Part shown: positions 11,138-24,474 of the stretch, piece after piece
Position numbering within the stretch: position 1 is the stretch's first letter
Layout of the letters: every line of letters starts with the position of its first letter
Source of the DNA: Anagrus nilaparvatae
Lineage: Eukaryota > Arthropoda > Insecta > Hymenoptera > Mymaridae
DNA length: 64,000 bases
Assembly: GCA_022575985.1 (NCBI GenBank)
Contig: JAKSXM010000272.1
Location: 6,944,001 to 7,008,000 of the forward strand
Reading direction: 5' to 3'
Made by a program: the position numbers and the translations under genes
Notes under the pieces: model-generated
What the model was told of the DNA's origin: nothing
Databases searched by the model: none
What the model saw: only the letters and a program-made list of their open reading frames with translations

Positions 11138-12044
11138 CTGACTTATGCCCTGTATGAGTTTAAATATTTGCTTAATGGATAGTTTTTATATTCTTTAGAT
11201 GTAAAGAAAAACTGATAAAATTATCAGTTAATTAAAACGCAGAAACTTAATAAAATTATTTAAAATACCGTATAAATAGAGTTAAATAAAATTATATTCA
11301 AAAATAAAGGTTCACACACTTGGAGCTTGGCCTTTTCTATTTTTTTACAGTTCTTACTTATTTCAACAATAGTTTATTAAGTTCTAAATAAAACAGGTAA
11401 ACAACAAATGTTTTTGGTTTGCAACTTAGCAACAATCATAACAAAAATCAAACAATAAAACTAAAAAATATGATTCATATTTATAAATTAAAAAAAATTT
11501 AATGTGCATTCAGGGTTGATTTCAATGATAAACGTTATATTATTGAAAAAAAATCATTAGTTCGATTAATATATTTTTTAAATTTAGTAACAGACTTCAA
11601 AAAAAAAAACTAATCGAAAAAAAAATTGAACAAAAAATAATTGAATATACAAGGCTTTTTTAGAGGGAATGGGGTTGTTGAGTTAAATTTGAGGCATATA
11701 TGTGAGAGTGTGTGTGTATTCATGAGTGCTTGCGAGTAAAACTGTATGTTGAACGTAAAAAATGGCAGTTTTGCATTACGTATGTTGTCAGTATGTGACG
11801 TAAGTATAACTTCTGTAACACGTCCATCGCGTGTACCATAAAGAGTCCTGAGAGGTTAAAATTTTGTATACTTAAATAAATTCCAGTTTTTGTGAAAATG
11901 ATGAAAATGAATCTGGAATTAAGAGCTTCTATCAGATAGATTTTAAAAATGGTAAAAACATATAACGGTTTTGCATATATACCCAAATAACTTACATGGA
12001 ACATGTTTATGTTTACCAACTACCTTGTAAAATCATATTAGTGC

Positions 12045-12150
12045 TTAAAAGGAAATTATTTTAAATTCCTAAACTCACATTATTCTAAATCTAGAAATTC
12101 AGATGATTTTAAACACTTGAACCAAAATTATTTTAAATTACATTTGACCT
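12045..12150 (-). repeat. Degenerate 24-nt-like tandem repeat
   Basis: Read on the minus strand, units such as TTTAGGAATTTAAAATAAT and TTTAGAATAATGTGA recur at roughly 24-nt spacing and resemble the minisatellite at 16018-16200. The match is weak. Confidence 0.35.
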
Positions 12151-12220
12151 CTTCCTCGATTTCAGTCCTTCTAGGATATCTCGCCCTATTAACATGTTAA
12201 ATAAAAAATCTTGCAAAAAT

Positions 12221-12530
12221 TTCAACACAAACATGATTAAAAACGTAATTTCTCGTGGTATTTCAAATCAAATTTTGAACCTCGGAATTGAATTCTACAG
12301 GAAAATTCCTAATCGCAAAATAAATATCTGGCAGTAAAAATAGGAATATTTTGATTCAATAATTCACGAATTTATTTTATAATTGAAAATAGGCCAAAAA
12401 GAAAAAATGGGTGCTAAATTCTCCTAAAAGCCTTTAGGGATACCCTACGTCGGTATATATGTCAGTTAAAAAAAAAAAAAAAAAAAAATTGATATTCTTA
12501 ACTTGGGCCCAGTTGGAGTGTAATAATTCA
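12221..12530 (+). repeat. Dispersed repeat family A, copy 1
   Basis: Shares with 13690-14035 and 49110-49515 an ordered set of blocks: AAATTTTGAACCTCG, GCAAAATAAATAT, TGGCAG-AAAAATA, AAAATAGGC and a final ACTTGGGCCCAG. It is non-coding, and the copies are diverged by substitutions and small indels, so it is probably an old inactive transposon family. Confidence 0.65.
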
Positions 12531-13469
12531 TAAATGAAAATTAAAAAATTTCATGCTTTTAAACAATTAGATCTTGTCAGGGTTTATGTAATAAATGTAA
12601 TAATTTATTCTTAAGCATAAAAAATTTTTTGAACTTATTTTAAGTAGGTGTTTCTTTATAAACATGAATAATTTTATTTATATTAAATAAACGTTATTTG
12701 AAGTATTTTGCTAATTTACGCAACCTTGGATAAATCGACGTATTGATTTATTTAAAACAATTTTTTTTTATTTATATTATATGATAATGCAACTCTGATT
12801 ATAGCAATTACTAAATTAACTTTTTGTAAGTATCTCGGTTTTTTTGAAAAATAATTCATTTCAAAGTCAACTCTTCCTGAAACTTTACAGTTTCTTTGTG
12901 TATTTAAAAAAATAAAATAATTGATAAATTTTTAATCTTTCAAGTATTAGGTTAGCTAAGTTATTGAGAATTAAACTTCACAAAGGATATTGAATTATCT
13001 AATTCAAATTCATATTTTACTGGTTCTCTATATTTAGTATTTTTAGTGTAGTGAAGTTAATTAATTTTTAGCTCTTTAAAATAAATGAGTTAATCCTATT
13101 CGAATAGAATTATTAGGATCGATAGGATCGATTTAATTTTTTTATAGTTTACATTATTGACTTTATTTTCACGTTTAATTCTATTTATAAATATTTATTT
13201 ACAAAATGTTTTTATTTATTTAATAAACAAACATTATTTGCTGTATATCATATAGCAATAATCAATTTATCGATTTATTTAAAACAAGTATTTTTTTATT
13301 ATCTTAAATCAATTCTAATTATTGCATGTGCCAAATGTTAATGCAATAATCATAGGAAGAAAAAATGCCAGCAACACTGTTGAGTGAATAGGGGTTGGGG
13401 GTGGGGAAAAGGAGTAATTATAAAAAAATTTTAAATTATGACTTAAAATTTCGTAAATTTCACACATAT

Positions 13470-13560
13470 TCTTCAAAGCTTGTCAAAAGATAAAAGCTTA
13501 TGTAAAATTTTCCAAGGCATCCGAATTTTAGGTCAGATTTTCAGTATCTGGTTTTTGTAA
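13470..13560 (+). repeat. Dispersed repeat family B, copy 1
   Basis: GCTTATGTAAAATTTT followed by CCGAATTTT and GTCAGATTTTCA matches, in inverted orientation, 30365-30450, where the same blocks occur in the same order. It lies directly before family A copy 2 and may be part of the same larger element. Confidence 0.5.
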
Positions 13561-13689
13561 ATAGGCATTTTTTTGAATATAAATATATTGAAAAACAGAC
13601 CTATCTACAATATCTAAATAAAGTTTTTATTTAGCCACACGGCAGGGTACGCAAAGGTTTTTTATTTAGGGGATGAAAATAGATATAAA

Positions 13690-14035
13690 ACAATAAATTT
13701 TAGCCTAAGTAGGAGAAAATCGAATCTGCACTCTTTTTTTATTTAAGCTGAAAGAGTTATAAAAAAGTAGAAATCAAATTTTAAACCTCGATTTTTATTT
13801 TTAACCGCAAATTCAGTATTTGGCAGCAAAAATAAAAATATTTTAAGTCAATTTACCGCGAAACAGGGCAAAAATATAATAATAGCTGCCAAAAATTCTG
13901 GATTTGACCTAGAAGGTTAAAATTAGCTGAGAGTATTTATTTTCAGTTATACTTTTATAGAAATATAATTTAGGCCGATTCCTGTGACCTTTTAGTTCAA
14001 CTTGGGCCCGATTTGGGTGGAATCCCCACATATGC
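13690..14035 (+). repeat. Dispersed repeat family A, copy 2
   Basis: Contains GCCTAAGTAGGAG, TTTTAAACCTCG, GTATTTGGCAGCAAAAATA, ATAGCTGCC and AACTTGGGCCCGATTTGGG in the same order as copies 1 and 3. Non-coding and diverged. Confidence 0.65.
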
Positions 14036-16017
14036 ATATTGAGTAATTTTTAAATTTTAAACAAGCAAGTACTAAGACTCAATTTTTGAATTTATTAAGC
14101 TTAAGGGACAAAATTTTGGATCATTTGTACTATGTCAAAGTACTAAAATTTGAGTATAGCAAAAAATAAGTTTACAATAACTATAGGTAGATTCTTCAAA
14201 GGTCATTCCTATCTTGGCAAGCATAAGGCAAATAACAACTAAATTCTAATCTGCAGTCTTGGGCCTCACAAAAATTTATTTTGATAAATGCAAAATATTA
14301 CAGGTTTGAGAAACTTAGCGAATACGATTACTGTCTTAAAACCCCTGCATTTGAAAAAAATACTATTTGAAAACTCGTTAAAAATATGGGCACCAATAAT
14401 TAATGAAAATGTTATTTAAATATATTTATGCATCTCTTTGACAATGAGTTTATCCGTATTATTACTCATTTGTATAATTAATTTATCAAAATTCTATCTG
14501 TGCATATTATATTTTGAATATGTATTTTATAATATAATTTTTTTCCTACATTATAATTGATTAATGAGATTTTAATTTTTGAATAATAACTAATGGATTC
14601 GAAAGTTTTAATATGCGCAGAAAAAGCTTTTCATTTTCAACTCGATTAATTAAGTATTCTGTAATAATATTTAAATACATTTTAACCTAATTAATAATAA
14701 AAAAAAATGTCATATTATATCTGATAAAAATTTCAATATAACCAACATACATGCGCTCTGATATTATTAATGTAAATAAAAAAAAATTAAAATATTCAAC
14801 CTTTATCTTGAACTTTTTATCTTTTTATGTTATATACTCTCTTTTTTTTCAAGAAAAATTTTTTTTTTTTAATTGTTTATTTATTTAAGGTATTAAAAGA
14901 CTAATGAACTTTGTATATTTTGCTGTTTAAAATTCATAATCTTTTTAAATAATAATAATTAATATGAAGATAAATGAAAGAAAAAAAAAAATTATTTATT
15001 TATGTTTATGATGTAATAATAAATATTATGCAACGTAATTTCAATATAGGAGTGGTATTTTTTATTTATTTATTTTTTTTATATTCTGACTCTTGTTGAT
15101 AATTTTGAGTTATAAAAAATTTATTGTTAAAATATTTTTTTTTTCACCTTAAATTAAAATATAATTTATTACTTTATTTGGATAAATTTTATTTTTTTAT
15201 TTTTTTTTATTAAAAAATGTAAATATTCCTTTCTCGTTAAAAAAAAATATGTTTGTGTTTTTCTTGGAGAATTTAATTTGTTTACTGCGAACATCATATA
15301 TGCAGTAAACAAAAGTATTGAGTTTTTTTTTTGCAAAAGGAAAAAAATGTTTTCTAATGACACTCACAATCAGCTTATAATTTTATAAAAATAGTTTTTC
15401 AAAATCAGTTTTGATTGTTCTTCTTTCTATCTTGACAGAGCAAAATTTATTTTCTTATAAATTATGATCATTTTAAAGACCAAAAACTCAAAATTCATTT
15501 ATCTTTTAAAAATTGTAATTTGGATTAATATTTGTCAAATGTATATAGTTTAGAGATTCAAGCGAGCTTTGGGGGTAATTTATGTTACAAACCGTTATTT
15601 AGTTAAACAAAGAACTGCTTTGATACAAATAAACTTTCCTTAGATCCTTCAGGATATTTCGTTAGAAAGAACGAAATCTAAATGAAATATTAGCCTCAAT
15701 ATTTGGAAAAAATTCCCAGTTAAAAAAAAATTTACTTAGTTGGATTGAGGACAAATGGACTGTGTTTGAACTCTCTTAGAGTTAATAAATTAACTCATCT
15801 CACATTTGGATTTACTGCAAATAATCACACGGTTAATATTCCTTTTTTTGAAGATTTCACATTTTTAATAGATTACAAATAAATGTAACGAGTCAATTTA
15901 ACGACATAGTGAGAGACTTCGTTGATAATAAAAAATGTGAAGTCTTTAATGGGTTAACCTGTACTTTAAATGAGGTTATACTTGACTTTGAACTTGAAAA
16001 TTAAGGGAAAGGAGTAA
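14036..16017. other. AT-rich non-coding DNA
   Basis: I see no gene or clear repeat. Long A and T tracts dominate, and the 64-codon open frame at 15169-15363 is low complexity. Confidence 0.55.
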
Positions 16018-16200
16018 AATGACACTTAGAATAACTTCAATTTAAGGACTTTGAAAAATCTGGGCTTAAGGACTTTGAATAATATCGATTTAGGAACTTG
16101 GTATAATTCGGGATTAGGGACTTGGAATAATTTTGATTTAGGAACCTAAATTAATACGCGTTTAAGGAATCAGAATAGTTTGCGTTTAGAATCTTAACAT
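16018..16200 (+). repeat. Minisatellite with 24-nt units
   Basis: Seven units of exactly 24 nt run from 16018 to 16185, with a partial eighth. Units begin TTAAGGACTTTG or TTAGGAACTTGG and end in variable TCGAT, CGGGA or GCGT triplets. They have diverged by substitution, but the 24-nt register is never broken. The period divides by three, yet stop codons occur in the units, so a coding role is unlikely. Confidence 0.8.
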
Positions 16201-19200
16201 CTACTAAGATGATAATTACAAATAATAAATTTAGAAAATTGTATTGTAACGTTGCGTAACATTTATGCAAATGAACATGTTCCATGCATTTAGGTTTTGT
16301 TTACACAAACCGGTTATAAATTTTTACAAAGATTTATAGATATGCAACTAAATTTGCACAGTTAATTTTAATTTACTCGTTTGAGATCAATTCTTACAGT
16401 TCTTGAGAGCAGAGTCAATAACATATTTAACTATATGCATTACAAAAGAAACAATTTCAAATATTGTTAATTTTATTAACATTATTTATTTGTTGGTTGA
16501 AGAAGTTTATAATTAGTAAGCTTTACACTTTAAGACAAAAAAAAAAGTAGATTAATTATTGTTTAGTTTGAGAAGCTTATATACTCTTCAAGAAATTGAT
16601 GTAACATTTTGTTTGGTCAGTGAAGTTGAATTAGGAGTTAATAAACTTAGAAATTATAAATTTATCTTATTCAAGATTCAAATTTAGATGATTCATTTAA
16701 TTAAAAGAAATAATGTAAATGTGGATGCAAATGTAAAATTCAAGAGTTAATAATTACAAATTCAAAAAATAAAACTATCAAGAAACGAAATAAATCCAAT
16801 TACTATAACCACTGACATAAAAACTGAATCAGTTATTGAAAACGAACTAAATTTATATAGTATTAAGAATACTTTTCTCTTTCGAGAGAAAAATAAGAAC
16901 TTATATCAACGCTACTTAATAAACTTCTTATCTTATAAATTACTATGTTATAATAAAATTTTACAGCAATTTTATTTCTTTTTATTTTAAGACTATTTTT
17001 AATTTTTAGGCTTTTTTCCCATTTTCAAATTTCCCGCTTAGTTATATAAGTTCAAATTGTAATTTGACCTAAAATATAGGTTAACTGGGAACTTTTGGCG
17101 CCTTTCGAAGGGTTTGAGTGAAAATGACGAAATATGTTTAAAAATATTAAAAATTTAAAAATTTTCTATTTTGTAAGCTGGCGCTTTGGAAATAAATTTA
17201 GCCCAAAAAAATGTCATGTATTGAAAATATATAAACAAACAACTATTTTGCATTAAAGTGACAACAGCTTAAGTCCAAAAAAGTTAAAAACTATGGAAAA
17301 TTATTGTTTCAATCTCAAAAGTCAAATATTTAATAATAAACTGCATTTTGCGAACTAGAAAATCACTTTTGAAGGTGAAAATTCATTTTTTATTATCATA
17401 ATATCGTTTTTCCAATAAAATTTAAAAAATGGCTTTATACCCATAAAGTAATTTATTCCGAAATATTATACGATAATAATTTTTTGCAGAAAAAAGAAAA
17501 AAACTTATATTGAAGAAAGAAATTAAAATGATTATTAAATAATTACATATAATTTAGCAAGAATGAAAAAATAATACAAAGTAAGGTTAATTTATTTATT
17601 TAAAAAATTTTTCAATGAATATTGAATAGCCAGTATAAAAAAAAAATAGTTTAACAAATAAATTTTTATAATGAAAGAAAATATTTATTTACTGTCCAGT
17701 GATAATATTATTCAAAGAAAAAGTAATTACAATGGAAATAAAAGTTTACATACGAAGAAGAATCACCTGTATTTCTAACCGGATGGAATATAAAGAATTG
17801 TCAGTTACCCTTAAACTTTTTTTTTACAAAACTTTATCGATACAGCTGTTTCTATTTAATATATAATATCTACATATTCATGAATTAAAAAATATTTCAT
17901 ATGAAAAGTAAAGGGGGAAGAAAGAAAAAAGGATTTTTGTAATGATCAACGTTATTCAATATCATACGTATGTGTGTTATTTAAATTGGATAATACTTGA
18001 ACCATAACAATTCCTTTAATGTATATTAAATATGTGAATTTTATGTATTATTAGTCATTTTATAATAACCAACGTATTATTATTTTTTAAATCTAATGGC
18101 AGTATTATACTAATTATTAGGAACTGTCTTACTTCAAATATTGACTTACTTATCATTTATACTGCTTTTAACTTTGAAAACTCAAAGATTTGTTTAAACA
18201 ATTTATATCTAGCTCTTAGTTACCGATAGTTGCTTTGAAATAACATGGTAAATTTCTAGTTTATTTGTGCAAAAATTGAAACTATTCAGATCTCTTATAA
18301 TTTTACCACTTCACTAATATTTTGAAATTTATAAAATTTTTTTAGTTAATGAAATGCCTAGAAACACGTACCGTAGTTTTTTTTCAGATGTTTCAGGTAT
18401 AAAGGATTATTTAAACTACTGAATATTATCCTAATTTATTCAGCGACATATATTAGTTTATTTTTCATCTCAGTGAAACATTCTTTCATTGATCGTTCCA
18501 ACTTCAAAAACCAGATGGCGCTTTAGTTTCTCATTAAAGAAAAGTAATTTTTATAATATATATTAATGTTCAGCAAACGAAGAATTCTCAAAGAAAATTT
18601 ATTATCGAGTTTATTACTAATAATATTTTGCATTACTATATTACGATTTTTATTACCTTTTTTGAATTTTTTTCCAATTGTAGCATTTTCAAAGATAATT
18701 TTATTTAAAAAGTGCGTAAAAGTAACTTTTACGCACGCTGTTAAATAAAATATTTAAAATAAAATTTTTATGCATGGTGATGAGAAAAATGTTTAAGAGT
18801 ACGTTCTTCCAATTTTGAATAATAACAACGTCATTTTTATTATTAATCTTCTCAAAAAGTTTATTAAGTAATAAAAAGATTATTTTACAGTTATTTTAAA
18901 TACTCATAATAAACAAAAAAAATTTTTTTTTATTTTTACATTTCTTACATATGATGAGATGGTGCAGAAGTTTGTGCCTAAAAAAAGGTCCAAATCTGCC
19001 CACATCATAACTCGGCTTAGAATCATCTGAAGAAAAAAAATTATCATAAAGTACATAATTTTTTGCAAGTATTGAAATCTATCATCAATGAAAAATATTC
19101 AAAATTAAAAAAATTATGAATAATAAGTAAAAAGTCGAAATTCGATATCATTTTTGGCCCAAAAATGGAACCTAAAGACCGCTAAAATATTCTGGTCAAA

Positions 19201-20059
19201 TTCATTGTAGTTCAGATTATGTTGAATTTCATAACAAATCAGTTAAAAAAAATTGAAATCGAACTCATAGTTTTTTCGTTATCGTGTGTACAGTTTTCAA
19301 AAAGTTTGTTTTGAGAAAAACGCTTCGGTAAAAGTTTCGGAACTTGATTATTTGTTTTCTGGCACTTTCGCTTTCAGGCGCTATAGTTTCTTTATTATTG
19401 TCGGGATCCATTGAAAAATTTTTTTTCCATATTCTTGAATACTTTTTGAACAAAAATCAATAAAAACAAAAATTCGATTATTTTTTCCAAAACTGGGAGA
19501 ATATACTTTTAAAAATAAAGATTCATAAACCAAGATTATAAACCTAAAATTACTTATATTTTTATATGAAAATAGAATCTTATATTTTTGTATATTATAA
19601 GTTTTGTGAGAATTTCTTTTTCCTGAAAGTATCATCCTATAAAATGTAAGTATGATGCTTTTTTTAATCGTTTATTCATAGTATGTAAAACAAAATTGGG
19701 CCTATTCAAGAGCATTGTAATAGAGTAATACAAATAATCACAGTCAAATGTATCACAGTGAACGAGTCAGTTCAGATGATAGCTAGTCAAGAACACGTAA
19801 CAAGAGCCATTAAATTTGTAGAGATAATCTTTAAAATTGAAATAATAAAATAATTTATGAAATTCAATAGAATTGTTTGTTACACATGTATAAAAACATG
19901 AAAAATAATAAAGAAATAGAAAATTACGAGAATCCTTTTACATTACTGGAAATAAGGAAAAAAGAAGAAGAACAATGGTAGAGGGTATATTATAATAATA
20001 AAAGTTCGAAAAATGACAATATTTTATTATGGCAAGGAATGTCTCATTTTGTATGTTTA

Positions 20060-20220
20060 TATCCGCGGAAATAATATACATACGCGCCAGTAGATACGCT
20101 CGCGTGTACAGAACGTGAATTCCCATCGTTTAATTTACTTACATATATTGAAAGTCCGCGAAAAAAGTAGAAGGGAGCTTATATGAAGCGCGACCGCAGA
20201 TCGTGACTTCTGTGGGAATC
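20060..20220. promoter_or_regulatory. CpG-richer island, possible regulatory sequence
   Basis: Blocks such as CCGCGGAA, TACGCGCCAG, GCTCGCGTG and GCGCGACCGCAG cluster in about 160 bp of otherwise AT-rich DNA. No adjacent gene is visible. The regulatory role is a guess from composition. Confidence 0.25.
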
Positions 20221-21057
20221 AAAAAGGTAAAAATGCATAAGAAATGAATCCTTTCTTAAAAGTAATCATAGTTTTCAAATTATTACAATTTTTTTTATTT
20301 TCTCATGTATTCTAAAAATTTTTAATGCTATTTTAATCTAAAAGGGTTAATAAACATATTTTTACCATCAAAAGAAAAGGGTATTGTTTGAAAATCTAAA
20401 GTGTCCCACAAAATATTTTAAGTGTTAGAAGATATAGAACATGTTATTATCAAAGTAATCACCTGAGGCTTATATATTTTTTGGCATACCATATCCTATA
20501 TATTAAATGACAAAGGCGCAAAGGAATACCTTGGAAGAAGATAAAATAAAAATAAATAACTAAATTTCTCAACAAAGATGATAGAGAAAGATGGATTTAA
20601 AAACCCTTTTCTTCTCCTTTAAATAAACCACACGAAAAGCTTTTTTTCATTTTTTATTATAAAAGTAAATACCAACTTAATTTTTCCTTCTACAAAAAAA
20701 AAAAGTAATAACTTTGATGATTTATCGAATTTTTTTTATTTTTTGTTAAAAGTTATACTTTTCTGATGAAAATTCCATTCTTCTCCCTATATTTATTATT
20801 ATATTTATATAATCCTCCCTCTCGATAAAAAGGGTAAAAAAAAAGTTTAAAGAAGCCTGAATAACGTTTTTATATACCCTTTGATGTTTTTTACCTGAAA
20901 AGTCGCGAATACCTCTCTCTGTTAGTACTTGGCTTCGCGAAAATGAGATTTGTTATGTTGCTACGGAAAAGCTTTTGTTTTTTCCATCTTTTTCTCTTCG
21001 TACATATAGGATATTATAAGAATTAATTAATCATTGGTATTTATTTTTTTCTTTAAT

Positions 21058-21081
21058 AGAAGAGAGAGAGGGAGAGAGAGC
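21058..21081. repeat. GA microsatellite
   Basis: An interrupted AGAGAGAG run. Confidence 0.8.
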
Positions 21082-22398
21082 TTAAATCTTATCGTTAATT
21101 AAATTTTTTTTGTATAAAAATGATAAGCATTGTTATAAAGTTTAGCAATATATAATACAGTGATGTGACCTGTTTATATATTATATGTCATTTGTTTAAT
21201 TTTCGTTGAGTTTGAAATTTCTATATCAACTAAAATATATACATGTGGTAGTTTCTACGTATATTATATCGACTTTATACATTATTCGATATATTATAAT
21301 ATGAAAGAGTTTCGTATATTATTTATATAGAAAATTCCCTTGTGAAAACACCTGGTATAAATATAAAACCCATATCTTTTAAATCGTGTATTCGTGTTTT
21401 AATATTTTTTGGCATACATTAATAATTATTATTAATTCTTTTTTTTCGCAAAAACTTATATTTTAGGTGTTTTTTTGATTATTTAAGGTGATACAAAATG
21501 TCAATTAATTATAATTTATTTTTGTTTTTAATTTGCTAAACGTAAATTTTTAAATAAAATTAATGAAAAAGTTAGGTTATAATAAAATATTATTTGTATC
21601 TTTTAAACATGTTCTTCAGATTTCTCCACTTGAAATTTGATTAACTTGCATTACCTTAAATTTAAAGCATTTGATTGAATAGTTGAACTAGTCAAAAATT
21701 TCCATGCCTCTTGACACTGAATCATTCTGACAAAATGCGAGTCGAATAACATTTGGAAACAAAGAATAATAATTTTTCATTACACGCTGCATTTCGCTTT
21801 TAATGAAAAACTATGTGTTGAACACGGGAAAAAATGTAGGAAATTTTACTTTCAATGCTGTCTGCACTCGTTCATACAACTGCATTGAAAGCCAAATCCT
21901 ATTTTTTTTCCCTTGTTGAACAAATAGATATTAAGCAATTTTTGAAACAGGAAAATAATTTTTACATTTAACATTTACAATAACAGAGTATACGAATTGA
22001 TTCTCAGGTCTAATTTATATGATATATTTCGTTCATACTTCATTGGAACCAATTACATGATATTAAATAAGGAATGGTACCAAAAATTATAACCCAATTA
22101 TGCCATAAAGTCGAAATTACCAATTTGTTCTTGATGTATCGAGATGATGCTGGGACCTGATTCAGCATTCATATCACAGTGGTAAGAAGCCGCACCATCC
22201 ACAATATATAGTACTGCGCATACGCAAAACAAATGTTATTAGAAATGGTAGTACTTTTCGCGATACAGTTTGGTTATAAAAGTGATATGTTATAAATGAT
22301 ATAAATGCAAATTCTAGGCCCCGATGTTGAACGATTTTATACCGTGGTTAACTTGCCCAAATGATTAAGTTACCCAATTTCAAATCGTTCAAAGTAAT

Positions 22399-22604
22399 AG
22401 GGTTGTTGCATGAAACAATAATAACGTTTTCTTATATATTTTCTTAAAGTTAGGTATAAAATAAGTTGTATTGAAAAAAAAAAAAATTTTTTTAATTACA
22501 TTTACATTATTAAATTTTTAATTAAAAACTGTTAAAATTGAATGATTTTTTCGGAGTTTTCAAACGTTTTTTATTGGTCACTTGCGCATTACGTCACAAT
22601 CCAG
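22399..22604 (+). repeat. Left terminal inverted region of the ISL2EU-like transposon
   Basis: Starts AGGGTTGTTGCATGAAA and contains the subterminal ACGTCACAATCCAG. It pairs loosely with 28532-28729. Only the first 8 bp and the subterminal block are perfect; the rest is AT-rich and diverged. Confidence 0.65.
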
Positions 22605-22682
22605 TCTTTATATACACAAAGTAATGTAAGTCTACAGAAAATTAGTAAATTTTTTAAATTTATGTAATTATTTATTTAAAAA

Positions 22683-24474
22683 ATGAATAAATATCTTAAA
22701 GAAGGATATTTGAAAGCTGACACAACAAATTTACCAAGTGTAAATCCTTTTATGATATATGAATTTCTTATAACAGATGACAGATTCAATGCTCCTGAAG
22801 TGAGAGGTGAAAAATTGACTTTGTAAGTTTTTAATTCATTTGTGTTTTTTTTTGTAAAAATTTAGTTGAAAAAAAAATTAAAAAAATCAGTTTAAAAAAT
22901 TATAATTTTATAAAAATATACAGATCTACACGTGAAAGTTATGGGGATTCAGCTATAGGTTATGTTAGTTTAAAAAGAGTAAACAACCAATGTATAGTTG
23001 AGGCAATGATAACACCAGAGCATAGAGTAAGAGGAAGATATTTTACTTCTGTCACAATAGATGAAGAAGAAAATACTATCAAAGACGTATCATGTTCTGA
23101 TTGTCCAGCTTCTGAAGGTGAGTTTAAGTTCATGTGTCTAAATATAATAATAATTTTCTTTTAACATGTGCTGCATGAAGATGCATACTAAAATAAACAA
23201 ACACACATGTTTTTATCTTTATGTATCCATACTCAATTCAGTTCAATTACATAGTATGTACTTAATTTTTTAAAGGTGGTTGCAAACATGTTATTGCATT
23301 TCTCATGTGGCTTCATCGAAGGAGCGAGGATTTGTCTCCAACAGAAAAAGTGTGCTACTGGAAAAAATCCAAATTATCAAATGTTGGAACAACTCTCAAA
23401 TTTATAAAAGTATTAGATTTATTAAAGAAAGATGAAAGTCCTGCTCCAAAACTTCCAGAGAATTCATCATTTTTAAAAGATATAATGAATTTAGCAAAGG
23501 AAAAAGGATTAGATAGCCAGCTTTCAAGGTATCATTTTAATCCTAAAAACAGAGATCCATATGCTCTGTCAGTCCATAAAATTATTATAGATTTTTTTGA
23601 TCAAAAAGAAATACAAAGTAAAGATTCAGCATCATTTTTAAATTTTATGAAAACATTAATTACACAAGATTTATGCCTCTTAGCAGAAAAATTAACTAAA
23701 GATCAAAGTAACTGCCTTCTTTGGTTTGAGTTGAGATATGGAAGAATAACTGCATCAAAATTTTATGAGGCAGCTCACTGTAAAACAAAGGATGGTACTT
23801 TAGTTAATCAGATATTAGGAATGAGTAAAAAATATGATAATTTGTTGATGGAAAGAGGTCGAAATTTGGAAGAAAAAGTATTAAAAGTAGTTCAAAAAAA
23901 ACAAAATAAAATAATTCATAAAAGTGGGTTTATTGTAATAGAAAAAGTACCATTCTTCGGAGCATCACCAGACGGAATTATTCAGGGTTTCCCTGTCGAA
24001 GTAAAATGCCCTGGCAGTTTCAAGACATATGAAAATTATATAAGTAATGGGAAATTGAAAGATAAATATAAAGCTCAAATAATGTTGCAAATGTATGCAA
24101 TGAACCAAAAAAAAGGACTATTTTGCATTGCTGATCCTGAATTCGAAAAAAATAAAACAGTGGAAATGTTATGGGTAGACTGGGATGAGAAATTTTTCTT
24201 CCCCTTACTTTTTTCTGCATCTTTATTTTGGAAAGATTGTATATTTGAAAAGCTACTGGAGTCAATGAAGTAAGCCGCACTTTTTCCAACAAGGTATTTC
24301 TCTTTTTTCCCTAAAAATAACTTATTTATTACTATCAAATCTTAATAAAATATTAAAAAATGTCAGATTTTTAAATCTTTTTGCATTAATTTTAGATTCA
24401 TAGAAGCTTCCAATTTTGGGTCATTGCTTATTCAAGAAAATATTCTATTTGGTGCTGCAGTAAGATTTGGTTAA
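22683..24474 (+). CDS. SWIM zinc-finger/YqaJ-type nuclease of the transposon
   Basis: Proposed exons are 22683-22822, 22924-23117, 23276-24269 and 24396-24474, giving 468 residues. All junctions are GT-AG (donors GTAAGT, GTGAGT, GTAAGC) and keep frame. The second and third exons together build a SWIM-like zinc finger, C104-x2-C107-x6-C114-x-H116, which no single open frame shows. Exon 3 carries the YqaJ/lambda-exonuclease fold: ITASKF, a conserved MERGRNLEEKV, GASPDG with D344, VEVKCP with E353 and K355, and YKAQ with Q379, the expected metal-binding and catalytic set. Without the last intron the frame would end at 24273 with 443 residues, because the stop TAA overlaps the GTAAGC donor; the spliced form adds 25 residues (FIEASNFGSLL onward). 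Its role in transposition is unknown; DNA end processing is inferred from the fold. It is convergent with the transposase gene. Confidence 0.8.

Larger units (their letters stand above)
10974..12220. other. Intergenic DNA upstream of the IR-like gene
   Basis: AT-rich, with no convincing reading frame; the 99-codon open frame on the minus strand at 11720-12019 looks like chance. It contains a two-tier hairpin at 11092-11137 and degenerate 24-nt-like repeats near 12045-12150. I see no clear TATA box for the receptor gene. Confidence 0.5.
16201..22149. other. Long non-coding stretch
   Basis: No supported gene. 17030-17430 and 18950-19450 are less AT-biased and read like old transposon DNA, without coding frames. 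20060-20220 is a small island with several CGCG-type blocks that could be regulatory. A GA microsatellite lies at 21058-21081. The open frames in this stretch (up to 84 codons) are low complexity. Confidence 0.5.

Noticed and set aside
16872..16890. Possible tenth copy of the dispersed motif
   Set aside because: Only the palindromic TCTCTTTCGAGAGA core matches; the TTATATA part is not in the expected place.
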